Of a DNA stretch of 64,000 nucleotides, positions 42,764 to 51,177 are shown piece by piece (the first letter of the stretch is position 1; each line of letters opens with the position of its first letter). Position numbers and translations under genes: made by a program. The notes under the pieces are model-generated. The model saw only the letters and a program-made list of their open reading frames with translations, did not search any database and had not been told where the DNA came from. This DNA comes from SpSt-398 sp041752235 (GTDB taxonomy: Bacteria > Bacteroidota > Bacteroidia > Chitinophagales > Chitinophagaceae): NCBI GenBank assembly GCA_041752235.1, contig JBGSHM010000001.1, positions 186,001 through 250,000 of the forward strand, written 5' to 3'.

Positions 42764-43572
42764 CACTTCAGCAGATCATCCATATTCCGGTCATTCGCGA
42801 TCTTCCCTCTTTCTTCCAGCATCCGCATTTCTTTGGCATCTCTGAGGAATTCCGAAGCGAATATGAAGTCGTTGAGTCGTTGATTTTTGCTAAAAATGAT
42901 CTCGCGTTTACTTCCTTCCCATTCCTTGCGGCCCTGATACATATAGAGGATATAGTCACCGGTTTCCATGACGCTGTTCATATCATGCGTATTCACCACG
43001 GTTGTGATATTGTATTCTTTGGTGATCTCCTGGATCAGTTTATCAATAACCATGGCCGTTTGGGGATCCAACCCGGAATTGGGTTCATCCACAAACAGGT
43101 ATTTGGGATTGAGTACAATGGCCCGGGCGATACCCACCCTTTTTTTCATTCCACCACTGAGTTCGGCGGGAAATTTTTTATTGGTGTCTTTCAGGTTGAC
43201 CCGATCCAACACTTCGTTCACGCGTTCCAGTTTTTTGGTAAGCGTGTCCTTCGTAAACATATTTAGGGGGAACATGACATTCTCTTCGACCGTCAAACTA
43301 TCAAACAGGGCGGAGCCTTGAAACAGCATACCGATCTCTTTTCGGATCTCGGTCTTTTCCGCCCGGCTCATTTGGATGAAATCATGGCCATGATAAAGGA
43401 TCTCCCCATGTTCGGGAACAAAAAGTCCGACCATGCATTTCATCAGAACGGTTTTCCCACTTCCGCTGGTACCAATGATCAGGTTGCACTGTCCTGCTTT
43501 CATGACGGAGCTGACATCTTCAATGACGACCTTGTCGTTAAAACTTTTCTTTATGTTCTTTAATTCGATCAT
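42763..43572 (-). CDS. mlaF: ABC transporter ATP-binding protein MlaF-like
   Basis: 269 residues. Walker A GTSGSGKT at 34-41, Q-loop FQGSALFDSLTV (the MlaF-type version), signature LSGGMKKR, Walker B LFVDEPNSGLD and H-loop NTHD. The C-terminal extension (RDAKEMRMLEERGKIAND) is longer than in E. coli. MlaF powers phospholipid transport between the membranes together with MlaE and a periplasmic MCE protein (MlaD); no MlaD is in this window. The start follows the mlaE stop by 2 bp. Confidence 0.9.
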   Translation of the reverse strand: MIELKNIKKSFNDKVVIEDVSSVMKAGQCNLIIGTSGSGKTVLMKCMVGLFVPEHGEILYHGHDFIQMSRAEKTEIRKEIGMLFQGSALFDSLTVEENVMFPLNMFTKDTLTKKLERVNEVLDRVNLKDTNKKFPAELSGGMKKRVGIARAIVLNPKYLFVDEPNSGLDPQTAMVIDKLIQEITKEYNITTVVNTHDMNSVMETGDYILYMYQGRKEWEGSKREIIFSKNQRLNDFIFASEFLRDAKEMRMLEERGKIANDRNMDDLLK

Positions 43573-43574
43573 GG

Positions 43575-44312
43575 TTACAAGAGTAGGGCGGCGAGTACAT
43601 AGTCAGCAAAAAGGATGAGGATACAACTGATCACCACCGCGCGTGTACTTGACCTGCCGATCTCCAGGGCTCCTCCTTTTACATAGTAACCAAAATAAGC
43701 AGGTACGCTGGAAAGGATAAAGGCGAAGGTGTAAGCTTTGGCCAAGGCAAAAATGACATTGAAAGGCATGAAGCCATCCAGCAGGCCTTTGTCAAATGTG
43801 CTGTTGGAAAGGATATTGGCAGCCGAGCCCGCCAACCGGCCTCCCCAGATTCCGAGTACAGCGGCGATCACCACGAGCATCGGGATCACCACCAGTGCGC
43901 CCAGTACTTTGGGTAAAATGAGATAGGTTTTTGTATTGACCCCCATGATCTCCAGGGCATCGATCTGTTCGCTCACCCGCATATTTCCCAATTCACTCGC
44001 GATCTTACTGCCTACCACACCGGCCAGTACAATACAAACCAGGGTAGGGGCGAACTCCAATATCACGGTATCGCGTACGATCTGGGCGATGGTTGATTTG
44101 GGAATGATCGGACTGATCAATTGATAGGCGGTTTGAACCGTAGATACCGCACCCATGAAGAAAGAGATGATGATCACGATACCCAGGGAGCCTATCCCGA
44201 TCTCGGAGCACTGGTGCATAAATTCTTTCCAGTACATCTTGGCATTCTCCGGGCGAGAGAACATGCCTTTGATCATCAACAGGTAACGGCCTATGTCGGT
44301 GAAAATGGTCAT
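43575..44312 (-). CDS. mlaE: ABC transporter permease MlaE-like
   Basis: 245 residues with 5-6 membrane helices. MlaE/YrbE signatures: FMGAVSTVQTAYQL, ELAPTLVCIVLAGVVGSKIA in its local form (LEFAPTLVCIVLAG), and MRVSEQIDALEIMGVNTKTY. It forms the inner-membrane channel for phospholipid movement with MlaF. A TATCTTTG box at 44323-44330 is a likely -7 element. Confidence 0.92.
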   Translation of the reverse strand: MTIFTDIGRYLLMIKGMFSRPENAKMYWKEFMHQCSEIGIGSLGIVIIISFFMGAVSTVQTAYQLISPIIPKSTIAQIVRDTVILEFAPTLVCIVLAGVVGSKIASELGNMRVSEQIDALEIMGVNTKTYLILPKVLGALVVIPMLVVIAAVLGIWGGRLAGSAANILSNSTFDKGLLDGFMPFNVIFALAKAYTFAFILSSVPAYFGYYVKGGALEIGRSSTRAVVISCILILFADYVLAALLL

Positions 44313-44322
44313 ATTGGTGAGT

Positions 44323-44330
44323 CAAAGATA
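44323..44330 (-). promoter_or_regulatory. candidate -7 box for mlaEF
   Basis: TATCTTTG on the minus strand fits TAnnTTTG, 10 bp before the mlaE ATG; no -33 TTTG visible. Confidence 0.4.
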
Positions 44331-44345
44331 GGGGAAATGGGGCAG

Positions 44346-44551
44346 GGATGTTGGATGGTGGATGGCGGATGTTGGTTGTTGGATGACAGATGACGGATGA
44401 CCGGCTTCAATCCGAAATGTAATTTCAAATTCGATCTCAATTATTTGGCAACAGTCTTCCGCCCTCCAACAACCAACAACCAACATCCAACATCCGTCAT
44501 CTGTCATCGGTCATCGGTCATCCGTCCTCCAACCACCGTCCTCCGACCGCC
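44346..44551. repeat. inverted heptad arrays after the malic enzyme (B3)
   Basis: Left: eight units (GGATGTT, GGATGGT, GGATGGC, GGATGTT, GGTTGTT, GGATGAC, AGATGAC, GGATGAC). Right: about twelve units from 44464 (CCAACAA, CCAACAT, CCGTCAT, CGGTCAT, CCGTCCT and others). The 60-bp core keeps CCGAAAT and GGCAACAG, also seen inside the element at 10815, so it may be an internally deleted copy. Confidence 0.88.
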
Positions 44552-46897
44552 CTACTCCTCATACTCCTTCACTACTCTCGACCTTTTCCACCACTTGGAG
44601 GTCTTTACGATCTCGCGGGTGAGGGTCTTGGTCTTGGCTTGTGCATCTACCGCGGCAATGATGGCCATGTTGACGATGCTGCGCACCGAACTACCCAATT
44701 GGAGGATATGCACCGGTTTCTTAAGTCCCAGAAGTATAGGACCAATGGCATCGGCGGTTCCCAGTTCCTTGAGCAGGTTATAGGCCACGTTACCCGAGGC
44801 CAGGTTGGGGAAGATCAGGGTATTGACATCTTTATCCACCAATTCAGAGAATGGATAGTTGTCCTTGATGAGTTCTTTATTAAACGCTACACTGGCCTGC
44901 ATTTCCCCATCCACGATCAGGGTGGGCATTTTCTGTTTGACGATCTCCCGGGCTTTGGCTACAAGCCGGGCTTCGGGTGAATTGCTGCTTCCAAAATTGG
45001 AATAGCTCAGCATGGCGATCCGCGGGGTGATATTGAAATTGCGGATCTCGCGAGCTACCAACAGGGTGATCTCCGCCAATTCTTCGGCGGTGGGATTGAA
45101 ATTCACTGTCGTGTCAGCAAAGAAAAGCGGGCCTTTATTGGTCAGCATGAGGTACATACCGGCGATCTTTTGGGTGCTATCCTCGGTGCCGATGGCTTGC
45201 AGGGCCGGTTTGATCGTATCGGGATAGTTCCGGGTCAGGCCTGAGATCATTGCATCGGCATCACCACATTCCACCATCATACAACCAAAGTAGTTGCGGT
45301 CGCGCATGATCTTTCTGGCTTCATAGGCGTTGAAGCCCTTTCTGCCTCTTTTTTTGAAAAACAGGTCCGCATATTCCGCTCTTTTTTCTTCGGTCTCCTC
45401 ACTCCGTGGATCCAGAATGGGTAAGCCTTCCAGGTCAACGCTGTTGGCTTCGGCGATCGTGCGAATCTTGGATTCATCCCCTAACAGGATGGGGTAACCG
45501 ATTCCTTCATCAAAGATGATCTGGGCGGCTTTGAGGATCTTGACGTTGTCTGCCTCTGCAAAGACGATACGCTTGGGATCTTTCCGGGCTTTGTTACCGA
45601 GTACACGGAGTACCTGGTTATCGAGACCCAGCCGTTTGTTGAGCTCGTTGCTGTAAGCTTCCCAATCCGTAATGATATGTTTGGCCACACCGCTTTCGAT
45701 GGCTGCTTTGGCCACCGCGGGTGCCACGGTGGAGAGCAAACGGGGGTCAAGGGGTTTGGGAATGATATAAGCCGGTCCAAAACTGATATTCTGTTCGTTA
45801 TAGGCCATGTTCACAATATCGGGAACAGGTGTTTTGGTAAGATCTGCCAGCGCTTTTACGGCGGCCAGTTTCATGGCTTCATTGATGGCTGTAGCCCGAA
45901 CATCCAATGCACCGCGGAAGATATAGGGGAAACCCAATACATTGTTCACCTGGTTAGGGTAATCACTCCGTCCGGTGGCCATGATCAGGTCTTTTCGCGT
46001 TTCCGTGGCATCTTCCCAGGTGATCTCTGGATCGGGGTTAGCCATGGCAAATACGATCGGATTCTTCGCCATGACTTTGACCATTTCACGAGTCACCACA
46101 TTTCCTTTGCTCAGGCCAATGAATACATCACAATCTTTAAAGGATTCTGCCAGGGTCATGTTCTTTCCCTTGGCGGCCAGTCCTTTTTTAAGTTCATCCA
46201 GGTCCGTACGGCTTTCATGGATCAATCCCTTTGAATCAAAGACCAGGAAATTCTCGATACGTGCACCCAGGGATTGATAGAGCCGCATACAAGAAAAGGC
46301 GGCGGCACCAGCCCCATTGACCACGAATTTTACCTTTTCTATTTTTTTCTTTTGTACTTCCAGGGCATTCAGCAAGGCAGCGGCACTGATAATGGCCGTT
46401 CCATGCTGATCATCATGCATGATGGGAATTTTCAACAGTTTTTTCAGCTCGGTTTCAATGTAAAAACATTCCGGGGCCTTGATGTCTTCCAAGTTCACAC
46501 CACCAAAAGTGGGTTCCAGTGCTTTGACGATCTGAACAAACTTTTCGGGATCTTTTTCATTGATCTCGATGTCGAACACATCAATGTCGGCAAATATTTT
46601 GAACAGTACCCCTTTTCCTTCCATGACCGGTTTTCCGGCTTCGGGCCCAATATCGCCCAAACCCAATACGGCTGTACCGTTGCTGATAACAGCTACCAGG
46701 TTTCCTTTGGCGGTATATTTATATACATCATCGGGATTGGCGGCTATTTCTTTACATGGTTCGGCTACCCCGGGGCTATAGGCCAGGGAAAGATCACGTT
46801 GGGTCTTGGCTTCTTTGGTGGGGATCACTTCGATCTTACCGGGTCTTCCTTTCGAGTGGTACTCAAGCGCCTGTTGTTTTCTTAGTTCATTCTGCAT
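44552..46897 (-). CDS. maeB: NADP-dependent malic enzyme fused to a phosphotransacetylase domain
   Basis: 781 residues from the ATG at 46895-46897 (MQNELRKQQALEYHSKGRPG). Residues 1-430: malic enzyme, with SLAYSPGVAEPC, the nucleotide site VVNGAGAAAFSCMRLY and metal-site HDDQHGTA. Residues about 440-781: phosphotransacetylase-like domain (NKARKDPKRIVFAEADNVKI; ECGDADAMISGLTRNY; FPNLASGNVAYNLLKELG). The first part converts malate to pyruvate, making NADPH; the second part usually has no PTA activity and responds to acetyl-CoA. A heptad array begins right after the stop. Confidence 0.95.
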   Translation of the reverse strand: MQNELRKQQALEYHSKGRPGKIEVIPTKEAKTQRDLSLAYSPGVAEPCKEIAANPDDVYKYTAKGNLVAVISNGTAVLGLGDIGPEAGKPVMEGKGVLFKIFADIDVFDIEINEKDPEKFVQIVKALEPTFGGVNLEDIKAPECFYIETELKKLLKIPIMHDDQHGTAIISAAALLNALEVQKKKIEKVKFVVNGAGAAAFSCMRLYQSLGARIENFLVFDSKGLIHESRTDLDELKKGLAAKGKNMTLAESFKDCDVFIGLSKGNVVTREMVKVMAKNPIVFAMANPDPEITWEDATETRKDLIMATGRSDYPNQVNNVLGFPYIFRGALDVRATAINEAMKLAAVKALADLTKTPVPDIVNMAYNEQNISFGPAYIIPKPLDPRLLSTVAPAVAKAAIESGVAKHIITDWEAYSNELNKRLGLDNQVLRVLGNKARKDPKRIVFAEADNVKILKAAQIIFDEGIGYPILLGDESKIRTIAEANSVDLEGLPILDPRSEETEEKRAEYADLFFKKRGRKGFNAYEARKIMRDRNYFGCMMVECGDADAMISGLTRNYPDTIKPALQAIGTEDSTQKIAGMYLMLTNKGPLFFADTTVNFNPTAEELAEITLLVAREIRNFNITPRIAMLSYSNFGSSNSPEARLVAKAREIVKQKMPTLIVDGEMQASVAFNKELIKDNYPFSELVDKDVNTLIFPNLASGNVAYNLLKELGTADAIGPILLGLKKPVHILQLGSSVRSIVNMAIIAAVDAQAKTKTLTREIVKTSKWWKRSRVVKEYEE

Positions 46898-46987
46898 GTT
46901 GATCGCGTTGGAGAAATGCAATTTACAAAATAATACCACCCATCATTTTTTATTGTGATGTTTCATACATAGCCTTATTTTCGTCCC

Positions 46988-47899
46988 ATGTCAGTGATTA
47001 TAAAAACAGAGAAACTCAATTTCTCTTTTCAACCGGGGGTAAGAACACTCGATGAAGTGCATCTTTCGGTCCCCAAAGGGAGTATTTACGGATTTCTTGG
47101 TCCAAATGGTGCGGGAAAGACCACCACACTCCGTCTTTTGTTGGGTTTACTTCGCAATCAGCAAGGGACGATCGAGTTGTTTGGACAAAATTTCACCGAA
47201 CACCGGATCGAGATTCTCCGTAAACTGGGTTCTTTGATCGAACAACCTTCGCTGTATGGCCATCTCACGGCCCGGGAAAACCTGGAAGTATACCGGGTGG
47301 TTCATCAATGTGAGAAGTCACGTATCCCGGAAGTGCTAAAGATCGTTTGACTGGAGAACATCGGAAAAAAGAAAGCCCGCCAGTTTTCACTGGGTATGAA
47401 ACAACGATTGTCCATTGCCATTGCGCTTTTACACCAACCGGAGTTATTGGTGTTGGATGAGCCTACCAACGGCCTTGATCCCAATGGCATCATTGAAGTG
47501 CGCGAGCTTATTAAAAACCTGAACAAGGAATTTGGTACCACGATCCTGGTCTCCAGCCATATCCTGAGTGAGGTGGAGAAAATGGCCACCCATGTGGGGA
47601 TCATCCACAAGGGTAAATTATTGTTTCAGGGAACAATGGGCGAGTTGCAGCAAATGAAGAGTAAGAATACCGGCATTGAAGTAGATACCAGTGATAATAC
47701 CCGCGCGGCTGAGTTGCTTAAACCAAATTATACCGTGACCATTGCAGATGGCCACTTATTGCTCCCCATTCAGGACAAACAACAGGCTGCTGCCGTCAAT
47801 CGTCAGTTGGTGACCCAAGGGATCGAAGTTTATTCCCTTCACCCGCAACACAGCAACCTTGAACAACTATTTCTTGACATTACCTCCAACAACGCATGA
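46988..47899 (+). pseudogene. ABC transporter ATPase interrupted by an in-frame TGA
   Basis: The frame runs 303 codons with one internal stop, TGA at 47348-47350 (codon 121). Before it: Walker A GPNGAGKT (38-45) and the Q-loop SLIEQPSLYGHLTA. After it: LENIGKKKARQFSLGMKQRL (signature), LLVLDEPTNGLDP (Walker B) and SSHI. Homologues usually read VGL at this point, so a single GGA to TGA change explains the stop. The only later ATG (47396) would give a protein without Walker A. The downstream permease overlaps the final stop (ATGA) and is intact. Confidence 0.85.
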
Positions 47900-48669
47900 G
47901 CACCCTGATCCATTCCATACAATCCGACATCATCAAGACAAAACGCAGCTCCGCCTTTTGGTTGAGCCTGATCGGTTCCATTTTTATCCCGATCATTTTC
48001 GTTTTGATGTACACCTTCAAGCCAGAGCCATTCATCAAAGACCTGGGCGATAACCCCTGGTTTGTCCATTTTAACCGGGGATGGCAATCGCTATCGGGTT
48101 TTTTATTGCCCATGTTTGTAATCCTGACCTGTAGCCTGATGATGCAGATCGAATACAAGAACAATACCTGGAAACAGGTATTTGCTTCGCCACAAACAAT
48201 CAGTAATGTATTCTTCTCTAAAATGATCTCCATTCATGCGATGATCATTTTCTGTATTCTGCTTTTTAATGTGTTTATGGTGGCTTCGGCCCTGATGACA
48301 AATTTGTTGAATAGTAAATATTTATTTCTGAGTCGTCCCTTTGCCCTTATGGCGGTGCTTAAAATGAGTTTGAAAACCTATATCGCCATCCTGGCCATTC
48401 TGGCTATTCAATATTGGTTAAGTCTTCGTCTCCGCAATTTCATTGCCCCGATTGGTATTGGTTTGGGATTGTTGATCACATCATTGATCCTGATGCAATG
48501 GGAACATATTGACAAGGTTCCTTATGCCTACCCTTTGCTGACCTTTATGAAAGGCAAACCGGAGGGGAACAGTTTCTTCCTGCGTCATGAATATTATTCG
48601 ATGGGGATATTTGTGGTGCTCACGGGTCTTTCGCTTTGGGACCTGAGCCGGAGAAAGGAACGCGGATAG
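47896..48669 (+). CDS. ABC-2 type permease
   Basis: 257 residues with six hydrophobic segments and the ABC-2 layout of bacitracin/lantibiotic-immunity-like exporters (FWLSLIGSIFIPIIFVLMYT near 18-40; IEYKNNTWKQVFASPQT near 83-99, the coupling region). It starts within the ATPase stop codon (ATGA overlap), so translation is coupled to the preceding interrupted ATPase. Without that ATPase it should be inactive. The exported substrate is unknown. Confidence 0.85.
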   Translation: MSTLIHSIQSDIIKTKRSSAFWLSLIGSIFIPIIFVLMYTFKPEPFIKDLGDNPWFVHFNRGWQSLSGFLLPMFVILTCSLMMQIEYKNNTWKQVFASPQTISNVFFSKMISIHAMIIFCILLFNVFMVASALMTNLLNSKYLFLSRPFALMAVLKMSLKTYIAILAILAIQYWLSLRLRNFIAPIGIGLGLLITSLILMQWEHIDKVPYAYPLLTFMKGKPEGNSFFLRHEYYSMGIFVVLTGLSLWDLSRRKERG

Positions 48670-48675
48670 GAAGGG

Positions 48676-49854
48676 TCAGGGTTGTACAGCCATCCAGGCC
48701 ATGATCCCCATGCCTGTTTCAATCGCTCTTTCATCAATATTAAATACGGGAGTGTGTACACCGGCTGAAATCCCTTTGGCTGCATTGCCGACCCCTAACC
48801 GGAAAAAGCATCCAGGTATAAGTTGGGAATAGTAGCCAAAGTCTTCGGCGCCCATGCGCAGTTCGGTCTCGCTTACATTTTCAGCGCCCTGGAATTGCCG
48901 GGCGGCATCCATGGCTTTTACATGCAGGGCTTCGTTATTGTACACATTGGGATAGCCCACGTCAATATGCAGATCGACTTCCGCACCCAGGCTTGTTACC
49001 AGTTCCTCCGTGATCTTTCGAATCCAATCATGCGCCTGAAAACGCCATTCTTCTTCCATGGCCCGAAAGGTGCCCATTAATTTTACTTCACTTGGAATTA
49101 CATTGGTGGTGTATCCTCCCTGAAAGGAGGTAATGGTCAGTACTGTGGGGTGAAAAGGGTTGGCTTTTCGGCTTACCACCTGTTGCAAAGCCACCACCAA
49201 TTGCGAGGCAACATGAATGGTGTCGACCGTGAGATGTGGAGAAGCGGCATGCCCTCCTTTTCCTTTGATGGTAATGTACAATTCATCTGCACTGGCCATT
49301 ACTTTTCCAGCCCTGAAGCTCAGGGTGCCGGCTTCCATACCCGGGTGCACATGCAAGGCATAGATGGCTTCAGGTTTGGGGTTTTCCAATACCCCTTCCT
49401 TGATCAGGAGGCTGGCTCCACCGGGATTTTTTTCTTCACCGGGTTGAAAGATCAGTTTTACGGTCCCTTCCCATTCGTCTTTTGTCTCGGCCAATATTTT
49501 AGCGGCACCAAGTAAACAGGTGGTATGCACATCGTGTCCGCAGGCATGCATAATACCCGGATGAACGGATTTATACGGAACATCATTTTCTTCCTGGATG
49601 GGGAGGGCATCCATGTCTGCCCGAAGGGCCACGGTCCTCTTTTCCGGGTTGCGGCCTTTGATCAAACCCACCACTCCCGTTTCTGCCATGATGGTAAAAG
49701 GGATACCCCAGCTTTTGAGTTTTTGCTGAACAAATGCGGAGGTCTCAAATTCTTTATAGCTCAACTCCGGATGCGCATGCAGGTGATGGCGAACCTCGAT
49801 GAATTCAGGGGAATATTGATGGGCGAGTGCTTTGATCTTTGACTGGAGAGACAT
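48676..49854 (-). CDS. M20 family amidohydrolase
   Basis: 392 residues of the M20D type. Metal and catalytic ligands: ALRADMDALP (Asp80), MHACGHDVHT (Cys105, His107, His110) and FQPGEE (Glu140/141), then LHVHPG and the dimerisation lid domain (about 185-295). The family hydrolyses N-acyl amino acids or amides such as hippurate, indole-acetyl or N-acetyl-diaminopimelate derivatives in the cytoplasm; the substrate is open. A TAACTTTG box 4 bp before the ATG suggests a leaderless transcript. It is convergent with the ABC permease, with only 6 bp between stops. Confidence 0.9.
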   Translation of the reverse strand: MSLQSKIKALAHQYSPEFIEVRHHLHAHPELSYKEFETSAFVQQKLKSWGIPFTIMAETGVVGLIKGRNPEKRTVALRADMDALPIQEENDVPYKSVHPGIMHACGHDVHTTCLLGAAKILAETKDEWEGTVKLIFQPGEEKNPGGASLLIKEGVLENPKPEAIYALHVHPGMEAGTLSFRAGKVMASADELYITIKGKGGHAASPHLTVDTIHVASQLVVALQQVVSRKANPFHPTVLTITSFQGGYTTNVIPSEVKLMGTFRAMEEEWRFQAHDWIRKITEELVTSLGAEVDLHIDVGYPNVYNNEALHVKAMDAARQFQGAENVSETELRMGAEDFGYYSQLIPGCFFRLGVGNAAKGISAGVHTPVFNIDERAIETGMGIMAWMAVQP

Positions 49855-49858
49855 TGGG

Positions 49859-49866
49859 CAAAGTTA
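49859..49866 (-). promoter_or_regulatory. candidate -7 box of a leaderless transcript (M20 amidohydrolase)
   Basis: TAACTTTG on the minus strand, 4 bp before the ATG at 49852-49854. Confidence 0.45.
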
Positions 49867-49875
49867 ACCAGGATT

Positions 49876-49910
49876 TTTTAGCTTTTAGCTAATAGCTAAT
49901 AGCTTTTAGC
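49876..49910. repeat. heptad array (5 units) after the SPOR gene (D2)
   Basis: TTTTAGC, TTTTAGC, TAATAGC, TAATAGC, TTTTAGC. Same vocabulary as 19211-19238 and 54233-54267. It begins 6 bp after the SPOR stop. Confidence 0.85.
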
Positions 49911-49916
49911 TGCTTG

Positions 49917-50375
49917 TCAATTGCCGGATTCTGGTTCTTCCAGTTTGATCTCAATGATATCATTGATGATAAAGACCCCTTTGGGGAAATGGGCGGCCAT
50001 TTTTTTACGGTATTCATCGGCATCTTTCCGGTCACGGAAATTGCCCACTTTCAATTTGAAGAAGGGGGATTGCCAGATGAGATAGGGTCTTAGTTCAGGG
50101 AAATAGGTATAGACCTTGTTTTTGGCTGCCAGGGCTTCTTCGCGGTTATTGGTATTGATCACCAGGAGCCTGTACCCTTTGATGTTTTTTCGGGCTTCCC
50201 GGGTTGTTTCTTCATTGATCTGGATCTGTTTTTTTATCAGCACGTCGAGGCGGGGATCTTTGTGGACGATGACCGTTCCTGAATCCGTGGGTTTATCCAG
50301 GGAATTCTGTGCGGCCGCATGGGTCAGCGAGAAGATCAGAAGGATGGCAAATAATGGTTTCATGTGTTGTTTCAT
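49917..50375 (-). CDS. secreted SPOR domain protein
   Basis: 152 residues. Signal peptide about 1-22 (FAILLIFSLTHAAAQ). The C-terminal half (about 65-140) has the SPOR fold pattern: GYRLLVINTNNREEALAAKN, YLIWQSPFFKLKVGNFRDRK and DADEYRKKMAAHFPKGVFII. SPOR domains bind peptidoglycan lacking stem peptides, usually at the division septum. It could start at the fifth codon instead (MKPLFAILL). It precedes no partner gene; deoC is 25 bp upstream on the same strand. Confidence 0.85.
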   Translation of the reverse strand: MKQHMKPLFAILLIFSLTHAAAQNSLDKPTDSGTVIVHKDPRLDVLIKKQIQINEETTREARKNIKGYRLLVINTNNREEALAAKNKVYTYFPELRPYLIWQSPFFKLKVGNFRDRKDADEYRKKMAAHFPKGVFIINDIIEIKLEEPESGN

Positions 50376-50400
50376 TGTGCAAAAATCATTCCATGAATGA

Positions 50401-51075
50401 TCAGTAGTTTCCGGTAACTAAACCGGGGTCATTTTGAACGATGGCTACGGAGGCGCTGCATCCTAGTCTGTCGGCACCCGCGGCCACCAATTGTTGAGCA
50501 AAATCAAAGGTCCGGATTCCTCCGGAGGCTTTTATCCTGATACCAGACGGCAGGTGGGTACGCATGAGTTGCACGGTTTCCACACTGGCTCCTTTTTCAG
50601 CATATCCGGTAGAGGTTTTCAGGTAGTCGATCCCAGCTTGACCATAGATCTCGCAGCAGCGGATGATCTCTTCCTGGCTCAGGATGCCGCTTTCAATGAT
50701 AACCTTGAGGACCTTCGATTTGGAGCGAACCACTTCGAGCAGGAGGAGTACTTCTCTTTTCAGGTAATCCCAATCCTTTCCTTTCAGGGCGATCAGGTTG
50801 ATCACCATATCGATCTCATCGGCCCCATCCACCATGGCCAAAACCGTCTCCGCCACTTTGGCCTCAATGGCTGAATAACCAAAGGGAAACCCAATGACCG
50901 TGGCCACCTGCACAGGGGTGGGAGACAATATTTCTTTGCACCGTTTGACAAAAGGGGGAGGTACACAAACGGCCGCAAAACCATAGGTGACGGCTTCGGT
51001 ACAGAGTTGTTCTACCTCGGTAATAGTGGTGGTCGGTTTTAAGATGGTATGGTCGATCCGGGACGCGATTCCCAT
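50401..51075 (-). CDS. deoC: deoxyribose-phosphate aldolase
   Basis: 224 residues, TIM-barrel. Catalytic residues: Asp89 in DEIDMVIN, Schiff-base Lys153 in DYLKTSTGY, and Lys182 in RIKASGGIR. N-terminus IDHTILKPT is typical. It cleaves 2-deoxyribose 5-phosphate to glyceraldehyde 3-phosphate and acetaldehyde in nucleoside catabolism. It may be co-transcribed with the SPOR gene downstream. Confidence 0.96.
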   Translation of the reverse strand: MGIASRIDHTILKPTTTITEVEQLCTEAVTYGFAAVCVPPPFVKRCKEILSPTPVQVATVIGFPFGYSAIEAKVAETVLAMVDGADEIDMVINLIALKGKDWDYLKREVLLLLEVVRSKSKVLKVIIESGILSQEEIIRCCEIYGQAGIDYLKTSTGYAEKGASVETVQLMRTHLPSGIRIKASGGIRTFDFAQQLVAAGADRLGCSASVAIVQNDPGLVTGNY

Positions 51076-51177
51076 AAGGGCTTTTTTTTAAATAAATAAG
51101 TATCTTGTCGGAGGTAATAGTCCATTTTATCATCAAATGGGCTATTCACACACTAAAGTAAAACAAAACCATCGTTT

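Noticed and set aside
46988..47899. Internal TGA as selenocysteine or a programmed recoding site
   Set aside because: The affected position is a Gly in homologues, not a redox Cys, and no SECIS-like hairpin follows the codon.
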